From positions 11,606,716 to 11,670,715 of the forward strand of contig JAJEKV010000027.1 in NCBI GenBank assembly GCA_021234155.1: a DNA stretch of 64,000 bases, read 5' to 3'. This stretch comes from Isoetes taiwanensis. Taxonomy: Eukaryota > Streptophyta > Lycopodiopsida > Isoetales > Isoetaceae. This document shows positions 53,153-63,601 of the stretch, in pieces (position 1 is the first letter of the stretch; every line of letters starts with the position of its first letter). A program made the translations under genes and the position numbers. The notes below the pieces were generated by a model, which ran no database searches, had not been told where the DNA came from, and was given only the letters and a program-made list of their open reading frames with translations.

Positions 53153-53651
53153 CATACTGGTTGTATCGACCTTGGGGTGACAAGAGTGTGGCAGGAGGCG
53201 GGGGTGCTCTTTTGCCACATCAATTAGATTCCAGGACATGCACGTTTCTTCTCCGGAGGAGCCTTTAGCCGTGCAGCTGTGTGAAGGGTATAAATCCACT
53301 GCATTTGAAATTGATGAGAATATACAGCTTAAACTTGTTCAGATATTTGATCAACTCGACGTTATGCTGGACGAAAAGAAATCGAGAGCCCGTGCATTGC
53401 AAAAGAGAGCTGAGGGAAAAAAGAAAGCAGGCGGCTCCAATGTACCTACAGTAGCGACCACTCCTCCACCTCCTTGTCCATTCCCTGCACAAACGGTGCA
53501 AGAGTTGCAATCCACTCTTCGGATGTCTAAGGATTCTCTCACAGACCATTTAAGAAAGTTTGCAGGTTTTGGAGCAAAGGACATGTCTTTCTTTAGAAAG
53601 AAGAAGGATAACATTAATGCTTTGGCAGGCACTACACTAGTGTCCACCTAA
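53153..53651 (+). pseudogene. Rightward gene, next exon, frameshifted
   Basis: After a 75-base intron (acceptor CCTTCAG at 53,152) one frame reads YWLYRPWGDKSVAGGGGALL and stops at 53,268. The overlapping frame MHVSSPEEPLAVQLCEGYKS continues to 53,651 with a coiled-coil-like region (LVQIFDQLDVMLDEKKSRAR) and a Pro-rich linker. A single indel between 53,170 and 53,238 explains the switch. Function unknown. Confidence 0.45.
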
Positions 53652-53654
53652 GAT

Positions 53655-54083
53655 GTGATCGAGGGTAGCTCGAAGTTTACGCAGCTACTCCTCAAGGATC
53701 AAGACCCTTCTGTTGTCTTGGAGACACAAGAAGCTCAAGCTGTGGACCCGCTACCATCGGAGCAAGAAAAGGAAGTCGAAAATGAGAAGGAGGATGAGGA
53801 AGTTGAGAGGGAGGACGAGGAAGATGAGAAGGAGGACGAGAAAGGTGAGAAGGAGGATGATGTTGAAATGGAAATTGAGAAGGATGCTCCTGACGCTACA
53901 CTAACCTCTGAAGAATTCCTCGCCCAGATGGAACTCCTTAAGCAAGCGGCACAGGCAGGGGGGAAGAAAGCGAAGCTGCTCACACAACTACGTCAGCTGA
54001 AGGGTTGGACCCTTAAGCACAAGGAGTATGTTTTGCTAGCACAGGGGTGCAAATTGGGCGGGCGCCCAATTTCGCATCTCTGA
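53655..54083 (+). CDS. Acidic Glu/Asp/Lys-repeat C-terminal ORF
   Basis: 142 codons with a long run of EKEDEE/EREDEEDEKED type repeats between residues 35 and 75, then a helical segment LKQAAQAGGKKAKLLTQLRQ. Its last codons read straight into a palindrome copy (KLGGRPISHL). It is probably the tail of the rightward gene. Low complexity prevents any family call. Confidence 0.4.
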   Translation: MIEGSSKFTQLLLKDQDPSVVLETQEAQAVDPLPSEQEKEVENEKEDEEVEREDEEDEKEDEKGEKEDDVEMEIEKDAPDATLTSEEFLAQMELLKQAAQAGGKKAKLLTQLRQLKGWTLKHKEYVLLAQGCKLGGRPISHL

Positions 54084-54142
54084 TACTCAGTGTATATGTC
54101 TTTAGAGTGAGCGCATTGTGGTGCAAATTGGGCGGCCCAATT
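54051..54142. repeat. Two palindromes at the 3' end
   Basis: One full copy at about 54,051-54,072 and a shortened one at about 54,124-54,142 follow GGTGCAAATTGGGCGG. They mark the right-hand limit of the palindrome family in this window. Confidence 0.85.
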
Positions 54143-54349
54143 TCAGCACCAATTGTTACTCAATCAACATATGTTTTATAATGGAATTGAGTGAAAAAAA
54201 CTTATGTACATTGACAAAGAAAATAAATACATGTCGAAAATTTTTGGTATTCTTTTAGATAAAGAAAATACATAGGTCTTACAAGACGCGGCTAATTCAA
54301 CACAAACATACTAGATAATAGACAACATGTAATAGAAAAGACCAAAGCT

Positions 54350-54850
54350 TCACTCTATGCCCACTTCAACCTCAATAAGATCCTCCAGATCAAACTCATC
54401 AATATGACTTCGACTGAACAGATCCAGCCAGTCATCCAAGTGATTGAGAGAGTGACCACTGCTGACGATGAGCTTGGTTACCAGACCTTCGCATTGTCTT
54501 CTTTGCTTCTTGTAAAGCTTCTTAAACAGAGGTCGGAACGTGTTGTGCATCCAAACGTCCTCCATTTTCAGCAGTCTTTTCAGAGCCTTTGCCCTGTAAA
54601 TAAAGCGTTTCAAAGATATGAGGCAGTCCTCTAGCTCCACCCTACTTAGTTGTTCCTCGTCGCCATTCCTTATCAACCCATCACCTTGGAGGAGCTTCGT
54701 GAATTGGGCGCTAACTTCTCACGTTCGGATCTGGTTCATCTCGTTTTGTACCTCCAGCTGCAACTAATTCGCCCGGCCTAAGATTGCCTCACTAATATGA
54801 GACTGCATTTCGGTGATGGTGTGTCCCCGTCTGCGCCTTGTGTCCACCAT
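54350..54850 (-). pseudogene. Small coiled-coil-like gene, convergent
   Basis: A minus-strand frame starts MVDTRRRRGHTITEMQSHIS, has stops near 54,765 and 54,735, and continues SRVELEDCLISLKRFIYRAK to an acidic end DLEDLIEVEVGIE. It faces the rightward gene. The basic N-terminus and helical middle are clear but no family is recognised. Confidence 0.4.
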
Positions 54851-55180
54851 TTTGAGTGTTCTGAGATGAATGTAAGAGACCGAATGAAGCTGCTTGCACG
54901 AAGAGATTGAATGAAGAGAGAATGAAGAGACCGGATGAAGGGACTTCCTATCTCACCTACTAGCACGACTCCCGAAATTGTGGCCCATTTTAATAAGAAG
55001 AAACGACAAAATCTAAAAATTCGCCTTGGCTTCCACGCCCTGCCATTTCAAGTTCCTGCACGGAACCCGATTTTTTTTACCTCAGAAGAGAATCGTGTCA
55101 CTATTTTTGACAAAAAATACTACATTCTTACGACAGTTCAGGCATTTGAGATATTTATGGACTTGTGGAAAGTCCATAAA
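54851..55180. other. Spacer
   Basis: GAATGAAG-type short repeats lie near 54,880-54,935. Nothing else is recognised. Confidence 0.3.
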
Positions 55181-55499
55181 TAATGAAACTGTGCTTTGTG
55201 TAGGCTGATTGCAACAGAGGAGGGATTTTCTTCTTGTTGGGTTGATTGGGTCGTGATTAGCCGACTCCATGTGCAGGTGATTGCAGGTTTTGGGGTGGAT
55301 CTGAACAGGTCGAATTTGTCCTGTAGGTCAAAGATTTGATGAGCTCTGGCTTTCCTAGCCGGATATAAGTGGCTGTAGTGAATCACCTGGATCTGCTGGT
55401 GTCAATAGGTTACTAGGAGGAACTCTACAAGAACCGAAGAAGGTAGGAGACTGAGAATCGGCATTCTTGGGTTCAAATCCCAGGCTCTGTTTTTATCAT

Positions 55500-55513
55500 T
55501 GGTATCAGAGCGA
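55500..55513 (+). promoter_or_regulatory. Primer binding site of a Copia element
   Basis: TGGTATCAGAGCGA matches initiator tRNA-Met. The LTR that must precede it ends near TTTTTATCAT but its start was not located. Confidence 0.7.
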
Positions 55514-55524
55514 GGGTCATAATT

Positions 55525-56028
55525 ATGGAAACAAATTCTGCTGCGACAGTTCCACTGACCATTGACTCAGGAGCTGAGAGAACAGTGATTGCTTCGGAGA
55601 AATTGATGAAAACTATAAGAGAGTCTCACACACCATGTGTACAGATGGGAAATGGGCATTTGCATGAAGTAAAAGGATGTGGAAAGTTGGAGTTTTATCA
55701 TGAAGGTGAAGATAAAATATGTTTGGAGAATGCTTTATATACTCCTGGTATGTTATTTAACTTGATTTCAGTTGCAGACTTAGTAGACTCGGGATATAAA
55801 GTAAATTTTGATTCTTATCGTTGTGAAATGGTGGGTAACGGTAGAAGGATATATGCAAGAAGAAAAGGGAAATTGTATTGCTTGGATGCTGTGCCTTGTG
55901 TTGGAAGTGTTAATTTATTAGATTTGTGGCATCTCAGACTTGGCCATGTAAATAATGCAACCATAACAAGGTGCTGCGCACGGAGAGTTGCCCTCCATGG
56001 CCGGAGGGTGAAGTGGCATAAATCATAG
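55525..56028 (+). pseudogene. Copia protease/GAG-pre-integrase without gag
   Basis: Only about 25 bases after the primer site an ATG opens a frame with the protease loop TIDSGAERTVIASE, then LYTPGMLFNLISVADLVDSG and the pre-integrase LLDLWHLRLGHVNNATI. Gag and its zinc knuckle are absent, and the frame ends before integrase. It looks internally deleted and 3'-truncated. Confidence 0.75.
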
Positions 56029-57103
56029 TTCAAAGTTTTTGACAATCAATTCAAAACCATAACCCTGAACATTTGGAACAAAATCTATTTATATTTGTTT
56101 AATATTCGATCATGTCACAGTGAAATTCCATTTGGAAGCCTTCTCTGGCTATATCTGTTATGTCTATATATAAAAAACTCGGGGTCTCATTTTTTGGCTA
56201 TACATATCGAAGTCGTAAATGCTTATCTTACAAGTAATAACAAAGAAACTCAGCTCAAAACAAGTTGCTTCTTAGCGTCCATTTGTACTCCATGGTACAT
56301 TTTCTGTGGCTTGCAGAAAAAATCAGTTGAAAGCATCAGTAATAATGTCATAAATACGCTTTGTATGCTAGCCTTTTGGGCGAGTGACATCTCGTCAAGT
56401 ATGTGAAGGCAACTTATGCTAAATGTTAAATATGAAAGACGACCTTGATCAATGCAGCTGGAAAACGAGTTGTTTTTTAACTGTTTTGTGGTCTTGCAGA
56501 AAGGCTCGGCGCTTGCAGAAAGACTTGGTGGATTTAATTGAAAAGATAGTGCCCCGTCTCTAGTCACTATTAAGGAGAATAAACATTTCAGTTAAAGTTC
56601 GCTTAAAAAGGCCATATATATACAGCCAAAATTTTAAGAGCGGGCCATCGCACATATTACAGTTATTCTAAAATTTTGCTACTCGCTGATGAATTATTGC
56701 CACCTAATATGGCCTTCACGCTTCCAATTTTCCTTCCAGGATGAAGGCACGGAGTGCTGAAACTAGCCATGAGTCGGCAAGCAGTCTACATGAGTCGGTA
56801 AAGATTTTACTCACCTCTCATGGCAAGGGTCGATTCTAATGAAGTTGCCAATTCATGAACTCTATTGAAATTCTCTTCCTTCTTAGTTTCAAGGCATAGT
56901 CATTGTTTCTTAATAGCTTACAATCTATATATTTGAAAGTTGTCCACTTGATAAATGCAAAAGGTGTTGATATATTGTACGAGCCATTTAACAATTGATG
57001 GCTTTATTTATGTTTATAGCAAAGTGAATTTAACAAAAATGAGGATCTTGTTCTAGTCTTCGCATTGCATCATGGTATAGTGCTAGGATATCATGAATTC
57101 CTT
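56029..57103. other. No gene recognised
   Basis: AT-rich sequence. Minus-strand ORFs near 56,250-56,567 show no known motif. Confidence 0.35.
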
Positions 57104-57388
57104 CTACATCAATTCCAAAAGATAAGCCTTACCATTTCGCCAGTGATCCATTCCATAGCTACCTCCAACTGGTTTCCCAATACCAAAATCAACATCGTAT
57201 ACTAAATGCCTATGGGATCCAGCAGTAACAGTAAAATCTGCATTATTCCAATCTACCCATTCTATGTTTTCTTCATAAAAATCTTCAAAAATATTGAGGG
57301 TTCCTTGCAAAAGATCAAGATAAATATGTTTGATTGTTTCATGGACCACATGGCTTGCAAAAGGCAATCCTTTTGCATCTAGTTCCCC
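57104..57388 (-). pseudogene. BAHD acyltransferase C-terminal exon fragment
   Basis: A minus-strand frame opens after CTACAG at about 57,389 with GELDAKGLPFASHVV and contains NNADFTVTAGSHRHLVYDVD followed by FGIGKPVGGSYG. That matches the DFGWG structural motif near the BAHD C-terminus (Trp replaced by Ile). The catalytic HXXXD motif would be in an upstream exon and is not seen, so this is a lone exon or relic. Confidence 0.5.
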
Positions 57389-58605
57389 TACTGTAGTGTT
57401 AGTAGTAGTAAATGACGTTCTTTTCTAAAATAATTCACATGCAAACCTGGTAGCCGCCAGCCTGTGCAAATGCAATGTGAACCAAGAAAATGCTTTTATT
57501 AGGCATACTAGCACCTTATGTCAGACAACATTCTTTAAATAATACATGCTATTTGGAAAAGAAGATGGGATATCTATAAACATAGCAGCATTGTTCATGC
57601 TACCAAAAAAACATATTAGAAAGTATTATCCTCTAGTGTGCCAGCAAGGATTAGAATTTTTTTCTCTGATCACACAATTAATACACTGCAATACATGGCT
57701 TGTTGTGGCAGTGCCACTTGACAGATCTGTCTTCAAGCAAAATAATCTGACGCGTAGGAATAGACATATCATAACTAATTGGTTGACACTAACTATTACA
57801 TGCACTCCAAGTATAAAGCACCCTGCTATATTCCTCCGAAAGTTCATGAGTAAAAATGGCATGGGGAATCCAAGGCTTAACAAGGACTAATGTCGCCCAA
57901 AACTTTTCAAGGCCTATATTTGTTCAATTTATGTTGGCGGGTTTTTGAAAAGTTCTTTCAGGAGCATGGTGCACTTGGAGTTAGAATTTGAACCTACTGG
58001 TAGTACCATTGAGCTACCAAGGAAAAATAACGCAGATAATTCAATCCCAAAAGACTTTTTTCTTCGGACCGACCTATGACTAGTGCATGAAGTGTTGGAT
58101 AACCCAGAGCTTTCTCCAAAACCTCACAATACAATTTAACGTCTATTATGTGTAAAGGGGTAATGATAACACCCCTTTCCCTTCGCCCAGGCTATTCTTT
58201 CCAACTTCCTGACTAAAATGCATGTGAAAAAGGTGATGGAGTTTAATCTTGCTGAATTTGGAAGACCCATCAATCAATGCTGCCAAATGCTTATGTGCAA
58301 GCATGGATTGTGATAAATTTCGCAAGTTTTAATCTCTTGTTCTGCTACACCCTTTGTAAGTGTGCATTGGGAACAATCAATTCTCGTTGATGCTAAATAT
58401 TTTGCATACTCTTTCTCATTGTCTGTTTTACGAGTTTTATCTGCTGCCCTAACTAAATAGCGCAGTATATACATGGAGGAAAATGAGATACAATGACTGA
58501 ACGCAGACAATCTAAGATCTAGGAATCAAGTGAAGAGATAGAATATGAAAATATACTAACATCCCCCAATGACTAGCATGGCTGAAACAATGAAACAAAA
58601 AGCAA
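57389..58605. other. No gene assigned
   Basis: Short ORFs on both strands (for example 57,626-57,883 minus and 58,274-58,510 minus) carry no recognised motif. Confidence 0.3.
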
Positions 58606-58639
58606 TGCTAAACATTCCCCCAGGAGTAAAAATAGATAG

Positions 58640-58975
58640 AACATGTAAGATCTACTTCATGTGAGTGAACTGAGTAAATTGATCTTCCAGTGCTTTTGTA
58701 ATCCATCAGCAACTTGATCCTTAGTAGAGAATAAAAAATGAAAGATAGCCAGTAACCAATTGTTCCCTGATAAAACAGGGTTTGATAACAAGGGGCTTGA
58801 TAGAAGATGCATCTTATGATCTTTAGCATGTGAAATAACACCACTGTTATACAATAAACTGGTTTGGTCAAAACTCCTAAGTCCTCATAAAGATGGACTA
58901 ACCATCTTAATTCTTGAACTGTAGTTACCAAAGCCTTGATTTCTGCTTCAGTAGTACTAATGCTTCAGTAGTATT
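58640..58975 (-). pseudogene. Copia RNase H remnant
   Basis: STTEA at about 58,960 followed by LVTTVQELRWLVHLYEDLGV and, in a second frame, GVISHAKDHKMHLLSSPLLS and FSTKDQVADGLQKHW. This is the order of the copia RNase H C-terminus. Frameshifts and missing flanks make it a short relic within the exon mosaic. Confidence 0.65.
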
Positions 58976-59451
58976 AGTTTTTTGTTTCTTTGAGTCCCAA
59001 ATAAAGGGAATGAAATACAACTTGTTAGGCACGTCCTATAATAAAGATCAGTGGAAGACATGTCAGAGGTCTGAAAAAAAGGTTAAATTTGGTGACAGTG
59101 TTGGCTTTACACCTCTGGAAGCAAGTATATCTTCGACAGTCCTGTAAATCAAACACATGCATAGCAATAAGAAATGTATGCAATGGTCATGTATAGAAAG
59201 AAAAGAGCATGTTGTTATCTAAATTTCATTATCTAGTTACAAGGTGCGAAAGAAAATTATTCTACAGGTTTTCCGCATGATGAGAAGCACCAACAGCATG
59301 AAAAACATTCCTGATCTCATTCTGTGCTCCAAATATAGCACCTTCTAAGACACATGTCAATAGTAACAGAAATTGTTTGAAGGAATCGTTTGGATGGCCA
59401 GGGCATTTCTGTCACAGAACTACAGCAGCACAAAATAAAGTTACAAGTTAC

Positions 59452-59528
59452 TTGCCAAAAAACAGGGATGCATTCAATTTGGACACCATCAATCATGGCT
59501 GCTGGATTGGTAGATGAATGCCTAGGTA
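59452..59528 (-). other. Exon-like frame, unassigned
   Basis: A 77-base open frame between TTTTCAG and a GGCAA-gtaact donor reads PRHSSTNPAAMIDGVQIECI followed by PVFWQ. It has good splice borders but no recognised family. Confidence 0.3.
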
Positions 59529-59957
59529 CTGAAAATAGAAAAGTAAGATGACATAACCATCACAAAAAACAGGAAGGAAAATAGAACATGCTAATTGACA
59601 AGACAAAGGGATATGAAAAGAATGATGAGAGCAGAAGAAGCCAAGTCTAGCATGATTATGAAGAAATTGAATATGGAACCTATTACCAGCTTATCTATTG
59701 TATTGCTAAAAGCAAGAATTGTTAACAGGAAGCACTTTGAGCAAACAAAAAGTATTTACCTTGGAGCAAAAATACTGCATCAAAAGGTAAAGGTGCCATG
59801 AATCCACGCGGCCAAAGCATGATGCAAGAACTCGATCATTTTGGCAAATTTGAATGAGTCCATTTAAACAATTTTCAGCTCCACATACCACTTTGAAACT
59901 TCAGAGTGCTTATGCCCGCATGTAGGGCTATGGCGGAGCCTCTATGGACCTACAAAG

Positions 59958-60200
59958 CTATAAAATATACCGCTTTCCTAGCAGCTTGCTGTAATGCGGT
60001 TCGCAACTTGCTTTGTATGCCACTACGAAATGTCCCAAGGCAAAGATCATAGATGACAAGAATAAAAGTGGTATTCCCCACATGTGCTTCAGATGTCTAG
60101 GGCTTGGACCAAATATATCAACTGGTTCAGTTGTCAAAATGCCAAAGATGCACCCTTTAATGACAAGAATCGCCACAGAGGCCAGTCCAATCCACTACTG
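59958..60200 (-). pseudogene. Hydrolase-family membrane exon fragment
   Basis: The frame reads IKGCIFGILTTEPVDIFGPS and HMWGIPLLFLSSMIFALGHF followed by VVAYKASC. This strongly recalls the N-terminal membrane exon of a plant alpha/beta-hydrolase family in which 'GMPVLFLSS..FALGH.VVAYR.SC' is conserved (from memory, no search). It has one clear hydrophobic helix. The frame opens after a stop at about 60,200 and shifts after SC, so it is probably a relic. Confidence 0.45.
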
Positions 60201-60444
60201 GGACTTGCCAAATACGCCATATATCGAATCTAGGAATTCCACAAAAGATATGCACTTGCAAAGGGTGTTAAGGCATGTGATTATTTCTCATCCTTTTTAT
60301 CAGAAAGAAAGAGGATGTGGAGTAGAACTTACAGCTTATAATGAATTATCTGACTAAAGATAGTAGAAGGATATCAATAAGGGATGTCCTGAAGCAAGCA
60401 TTCCTCTTAACAATGTCCTGCTTTAGTCTTCTCAAATTATCTAC

Positions 60445-60496
60445 CTTGGCGAAGCTTAAATCTGGATACCGGCTTTGCTTGTTTAGGTTCCATTTC
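60445..60496 (-). other. URI-like C-terminal exon
   Basis: After TTTTGCAG the exon reads EMEPKQAKPVSRFKLRQ and meets a gtagat donor. PVSRFK is the C-terminal signature of plant URI/prefoldin-like proteins as I recall them. Confidence 0.4.
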
Positions 60497-60968
60497 CTGC
60501 AAAAACATTGTAAGCCGGCAAAGCAACTGCAATATGGTAGTTTGCAAATTGGATATGGTAGAAAACATACCGTGCTAATAACAATTTGCGTGGTTTATCG
60601 CATCTGTATAGCTCCACTATCGATCCAAGAAATGCCTGCTGAACATCCCAAAATAACCAAATTAAAGCGTAATAGAAACAAACCAATAAAACATTTTTCT
60701 AAACAACCACAAAGACATGAGAAGCCACTTTCGTGGTTCGAAAATAGTCTAATAATTAGACAGAGTGTGACAAATTATCATTTTCTTTCAAAACGTAGAT
60801 GGTCCAGTTCAGAACTTCTATCAACACAACTTCAACAAAAACCACTAGTGATTACTACAAAAGGGCCAAAATTGGAATCTTACCTCCAGTGCACAAATTT
60901 GATCACTCTTAATGTTGTCTGTTGATTTATTATGGAGTATCATACACTTAGAACTATACAAGACAAAC

Positions 60969-61108
60969 CTTTTGTACTAACAGGGGCATTTTGTCTTTTG
61001 GCACTTTACTACGACCATGAGAAGCTGAAATTGACGATATCAAGGATCTTTCCTTTGCAGAGCCCATTTGCTCCACGGCGTCATAAGATATGACTTCCTC
61101 TATTGAAC
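60969..61108 (-). other. URI-like middle exon
   Basis: A 140-base frame between GGCCAG and AAAAG-gtttgt reads SIEEVISYDAVEQMGSAKER and ends KDKMPLLVQK. It fits between the acidic exon at 61,761-62,065 and the PVSRFK exon in order and strand. Confidence 0.4.
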
Positions 61109-61760
61109 CTGGCCATTACAGGATAAGCCGTCAAAAATACATCAACGGTAATTCAACACTGGATATCTTGAAAACCGTGATTTTCGAGAAAACAACAACT
61201 GTGATTTCCAAGAAAACTAGGAAAATTTCCATAAACGTGACATTCGCTAGTCATTTGTCGATTTCATGAAGCGATTACAAGCAAGCAAGTGGCAAGATAA
61301 ATAAACATAATCTCTTTGCACTGTTAAAGTAACATACATGCATGATGCTTCAACAAACTCTGCTTACAACAGAAGATATAAAGCACATCTAACTAATTTC
61401 TCTAAATAATTGGCATGATCATACTCAAAACTTAGCTCTCCAGCCACACTTATACAACATCTTTAGTTAAGCCATGTCTATACCCTGTTCAAATTTCCGT
61501 TTCTTCGAGAGTTCCAACTGCAACACAGATATGCATGTGTAAGAGTTCCAAGAAACGCCAGAGCATGCTTGGTAATGTTTAAACATCAGGTTAGATGCTT
61601 TACCTAAACATCAGGTCAGATGCTTTACCTGAACCACATCTGCTGGGCTTTTTATAGTCGACAAAGTCATCCGTATTTTCCTTCATATAATCGAGGTGAT
61701 TTTTTCCATACATTTAATGAGCTTTTTGAACCGAAGTTGTGCATTTCCGGAAGTGGCGCA

Positions 61761-62065
61761 TTAATCGGCATCTCTTCCCAATGATTTTGCAATGTCAGAA
61801 TATCCTTTATGCCCAAGAGGCCAACGATCATCAGAGGACTTTGCATCATCTTGACCATTCTCGAATCCGACCTCGTAATCGAAATCCCTTTGACTCTCTA
61901 TGTTGTTCTTGTCATCCTCATTCCAACTATCACCAGCTTCTTCTGCAAGCTCTAATTCTGAAAGACGGCCCATAATCTGCGTATGTTCCTTGTCATCATG
62001 CAGAATTGCCATATCCGCTTGTTTTTCAAAGCTATCAATCTTCTGAAAGTGTTTGGATTCACCAT
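61761..62065 (-). CDS. URI/prefoldin-like acidic exon
   Basis: After CTGCAG at 62,066 the frame reads ESKHFQKIDSFEKQADMAIL, EHTQIMGRLSELELAEEAGD and an acidic tail to a stop at 61,761. The 'sFeKqAd.A.l...KEHt.iM.RL.ELEl.EE' pattern is typical of the C-terminal part of URI, an unconventional prefoldin subunit tied to RNA polymerase assembly. The N-terminal prefoldin coiled coil is absent from the window. It is spliced, or merely abuts, a different gene's first exon at 62,134. Confidence 0.45.
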
Positions 62066-62133
62066 CTGCAGCAAAGAGTGGATTTTAAAAGAGAAGCAAG
62101 AGGTACAGCAAGTAAATGTAGGGAGCAGCTTAC

Positions 62134-62269
62134 ATGAAAGACCAACATCTGCAACTGCAACTAGCAATGGAGCCGATGAGATGATTAACGAGCCTAGCCG
62201 AATCACTATGAAAAATATGGTCCTTACTGCTCTTCTCAGACTTTCAAGGGTTCCTCGTTCGGAGCCCAT
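62134..62269 (-). CDS. Hydrolase-family N-terminal membrane exon
   Basis: Starts MGSERGTLESLRRAVRTIFF and continues RLGSLIISSAPLLVAVADVG, a clear transmembrane segment resembling the first exon of the same hydrolase family as 59,958-60,200. A gtaagc donor at 62,133 would join it to the URI-like exon in frame, giving a 146-residue chimera. Reading through instead gives SCKLLPTFTCCTSCFSFK, which also resembles the family ('SFTC..C..F'). Which reading is real cannot be decided here. Confidence 0.45.
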
Positions 62270-62659
62270 ATTTCCCCTGTAGATATGGATCCGACCTTTA
62301 TAAACTGGCCGAAAACTATGAATGAGATTTTCTTCAAGAAAATGCAGCACCACCTAGCCGGCATCATGAATCCATAGCCTCAGGCGTACTGTTAGAAAGG
62401 AAAATCTTCGGTCTGCCCTGCCAGTTACTGGGTTGGAGCATCTTGGATCCAGAATGCAGGTGACCGAGAGTTTACAGCGAATAGCAGGTTTGGAGCAGTC
62501 ATCAGCATATCCTAGGTATATTTTAGCATATACCTAGGATATGCCATAAACCCACATAAACAAGGGTTTGCCCCCCTAGGGGCAACCCAAAAATCATGAG
62601 CAAACATAATCTTATCTTATACAAGAATTTAGCACTGGCGAAGCCAGCGCCCTGTGCAC

Positions 62660-63596
62660 CCTTAAAACCCCAACAAAAATGAAGGATATAAATTGATTTG
62701 GCTGGCTGGAAAAACCCCAGGTGTGGTTTACATTATATACATGGATGAACAAACACAAAACTGAACATGTATTCTGGTGGCGTTTTGTAAGAATTGCACT
62801 GCTGGCATCCACGACAGTGATTCATGATTAGGATCCAGATCACTATTCCTTAACACTCCCCCTTGATCTATGATCCGATCAAGTGCCTTAGGAGTCTTCT
62901 TATTTAGGAGTCTTCTTATTTGCTCCCCTTGCTCTGCAATTCCTTCTTCTCAATTGCATCTTGCTTTGGGACGTCTTCCTAAGCACAAGGCTCTTGTGGG
63001 CTTCTTCCAGTTTCATTCTTGAAACCAGGCTACTCAAGGAAAACAAATGAAGAAATAGTGAAATGCTCAGCAATTTATTTACCTCTAAGATCTCCTTTGC
63101 TCTCTGCGTCAGATTCGTGGGCATCTGTATGCTTTTTTCTAAGCAAATTACCCAACATATTTTGCAGATACAATGGAGATTCCGCCATCTGCAATCCCAG
63201 CATGCATGTAGGCATCTAGGTCTTCTATATATGGATTTGGAATGAAATGAAAAAGAAAATAATACCTTCAATTTCTTCAATTCTAATCTGGAGCTCTTCG
63301 TCTTCATTGTCTATGCACTACTCTCCTTCATAACAAGTCCCAGGGCTGTTCTACAGCAGCCATGAATCCTTCAGATGTTCTAAGCCATCTCTGGCTTCGA
63401 TACCATGATAAAGTACAGAAATAAAGAAGATGAATTGATCTGGCTGGCTGGGAAAACCTTAGCCATGGTTTACATTATATAGATGGATGAATAGACACAA
63501 ATTTGAACAGGCATTTGGGTGGAATTTCATAAGGATTGCTTTGCTGCATCCACTACAGTGATCCATGATTAGGATCCAGATCACTATTCCTCAACA
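62660..63596 (-). mobile_element. TRIM-like LTR element with exon-like interior
   Basis: Diverged LTRs at about 62,660-62,855 and 63,406-63,596 share CAGCCAGCC-like and GGATCCAGATCACTATTCC sequence. On the minus strand the 5' LTR begins TGTTGAGGAATAG and is followed by TGGTATCGAAGCCAGAG, a tRNA-iMet-like primer site; AAGGGGGAG precedes the 3' LTR. The interior is only 550 bp and has no gag or pol. Confidence 0.7.
62870..63311 (-). other. Exon-intron-like cargo of the TRIM element
   Basis: On the minus strand an open stretch DNEDEELQIRIEEIE ends at GAAG-gtatta. A second after GATTGCAG reads MAESPLYLQNMLGNLLRKKH and ends at TTAGAG-gtaaat. Both have splice-like borders, suggesting host gene fragments captured with introns. 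The source gene was not recognised. Confidence 0.4.
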
Positions 63597-63601
63597 GTCA
63601 A

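Larger units (their letters stand above)
28939..54850. mobile_element. 'Element X': large composite element with palindromes
   Basis: I group these sequences because the same palindrome family (arms AAATTGGGCG and CGCCCAATTT) occurs on both sides of the 14.7 kb insertion at 35,338-49,996, and because two genes diverge from one promoter region at 33.7-34.0 kb. Without the insertion X would be about 11 kb. It encodes a DUF7869-type transposase-like protein leftward and a ParB-like set of exons rightward. Ends, terminal inverted repeats and target duplication were not identified, so the limits are those of the outermost recognised frames. Frameshifts in most genes argue that this copy is inactive. 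Confidence 0.45.

Noticed and set aside
28939-54850. Terminal inverted repeats for element X
   Set aside because: I compared 28.5-28.95 kb with 54.7-55.0 kb and saw no convincing inverted match, so the ends are left undefined.
60013-60925. Plus-strand ORFs at 60,013-60,357 and 60,341-60,925 as genes
   Set aside because: They oppose recognisable minus-strand exon fragments with splice borders and carry no motif.
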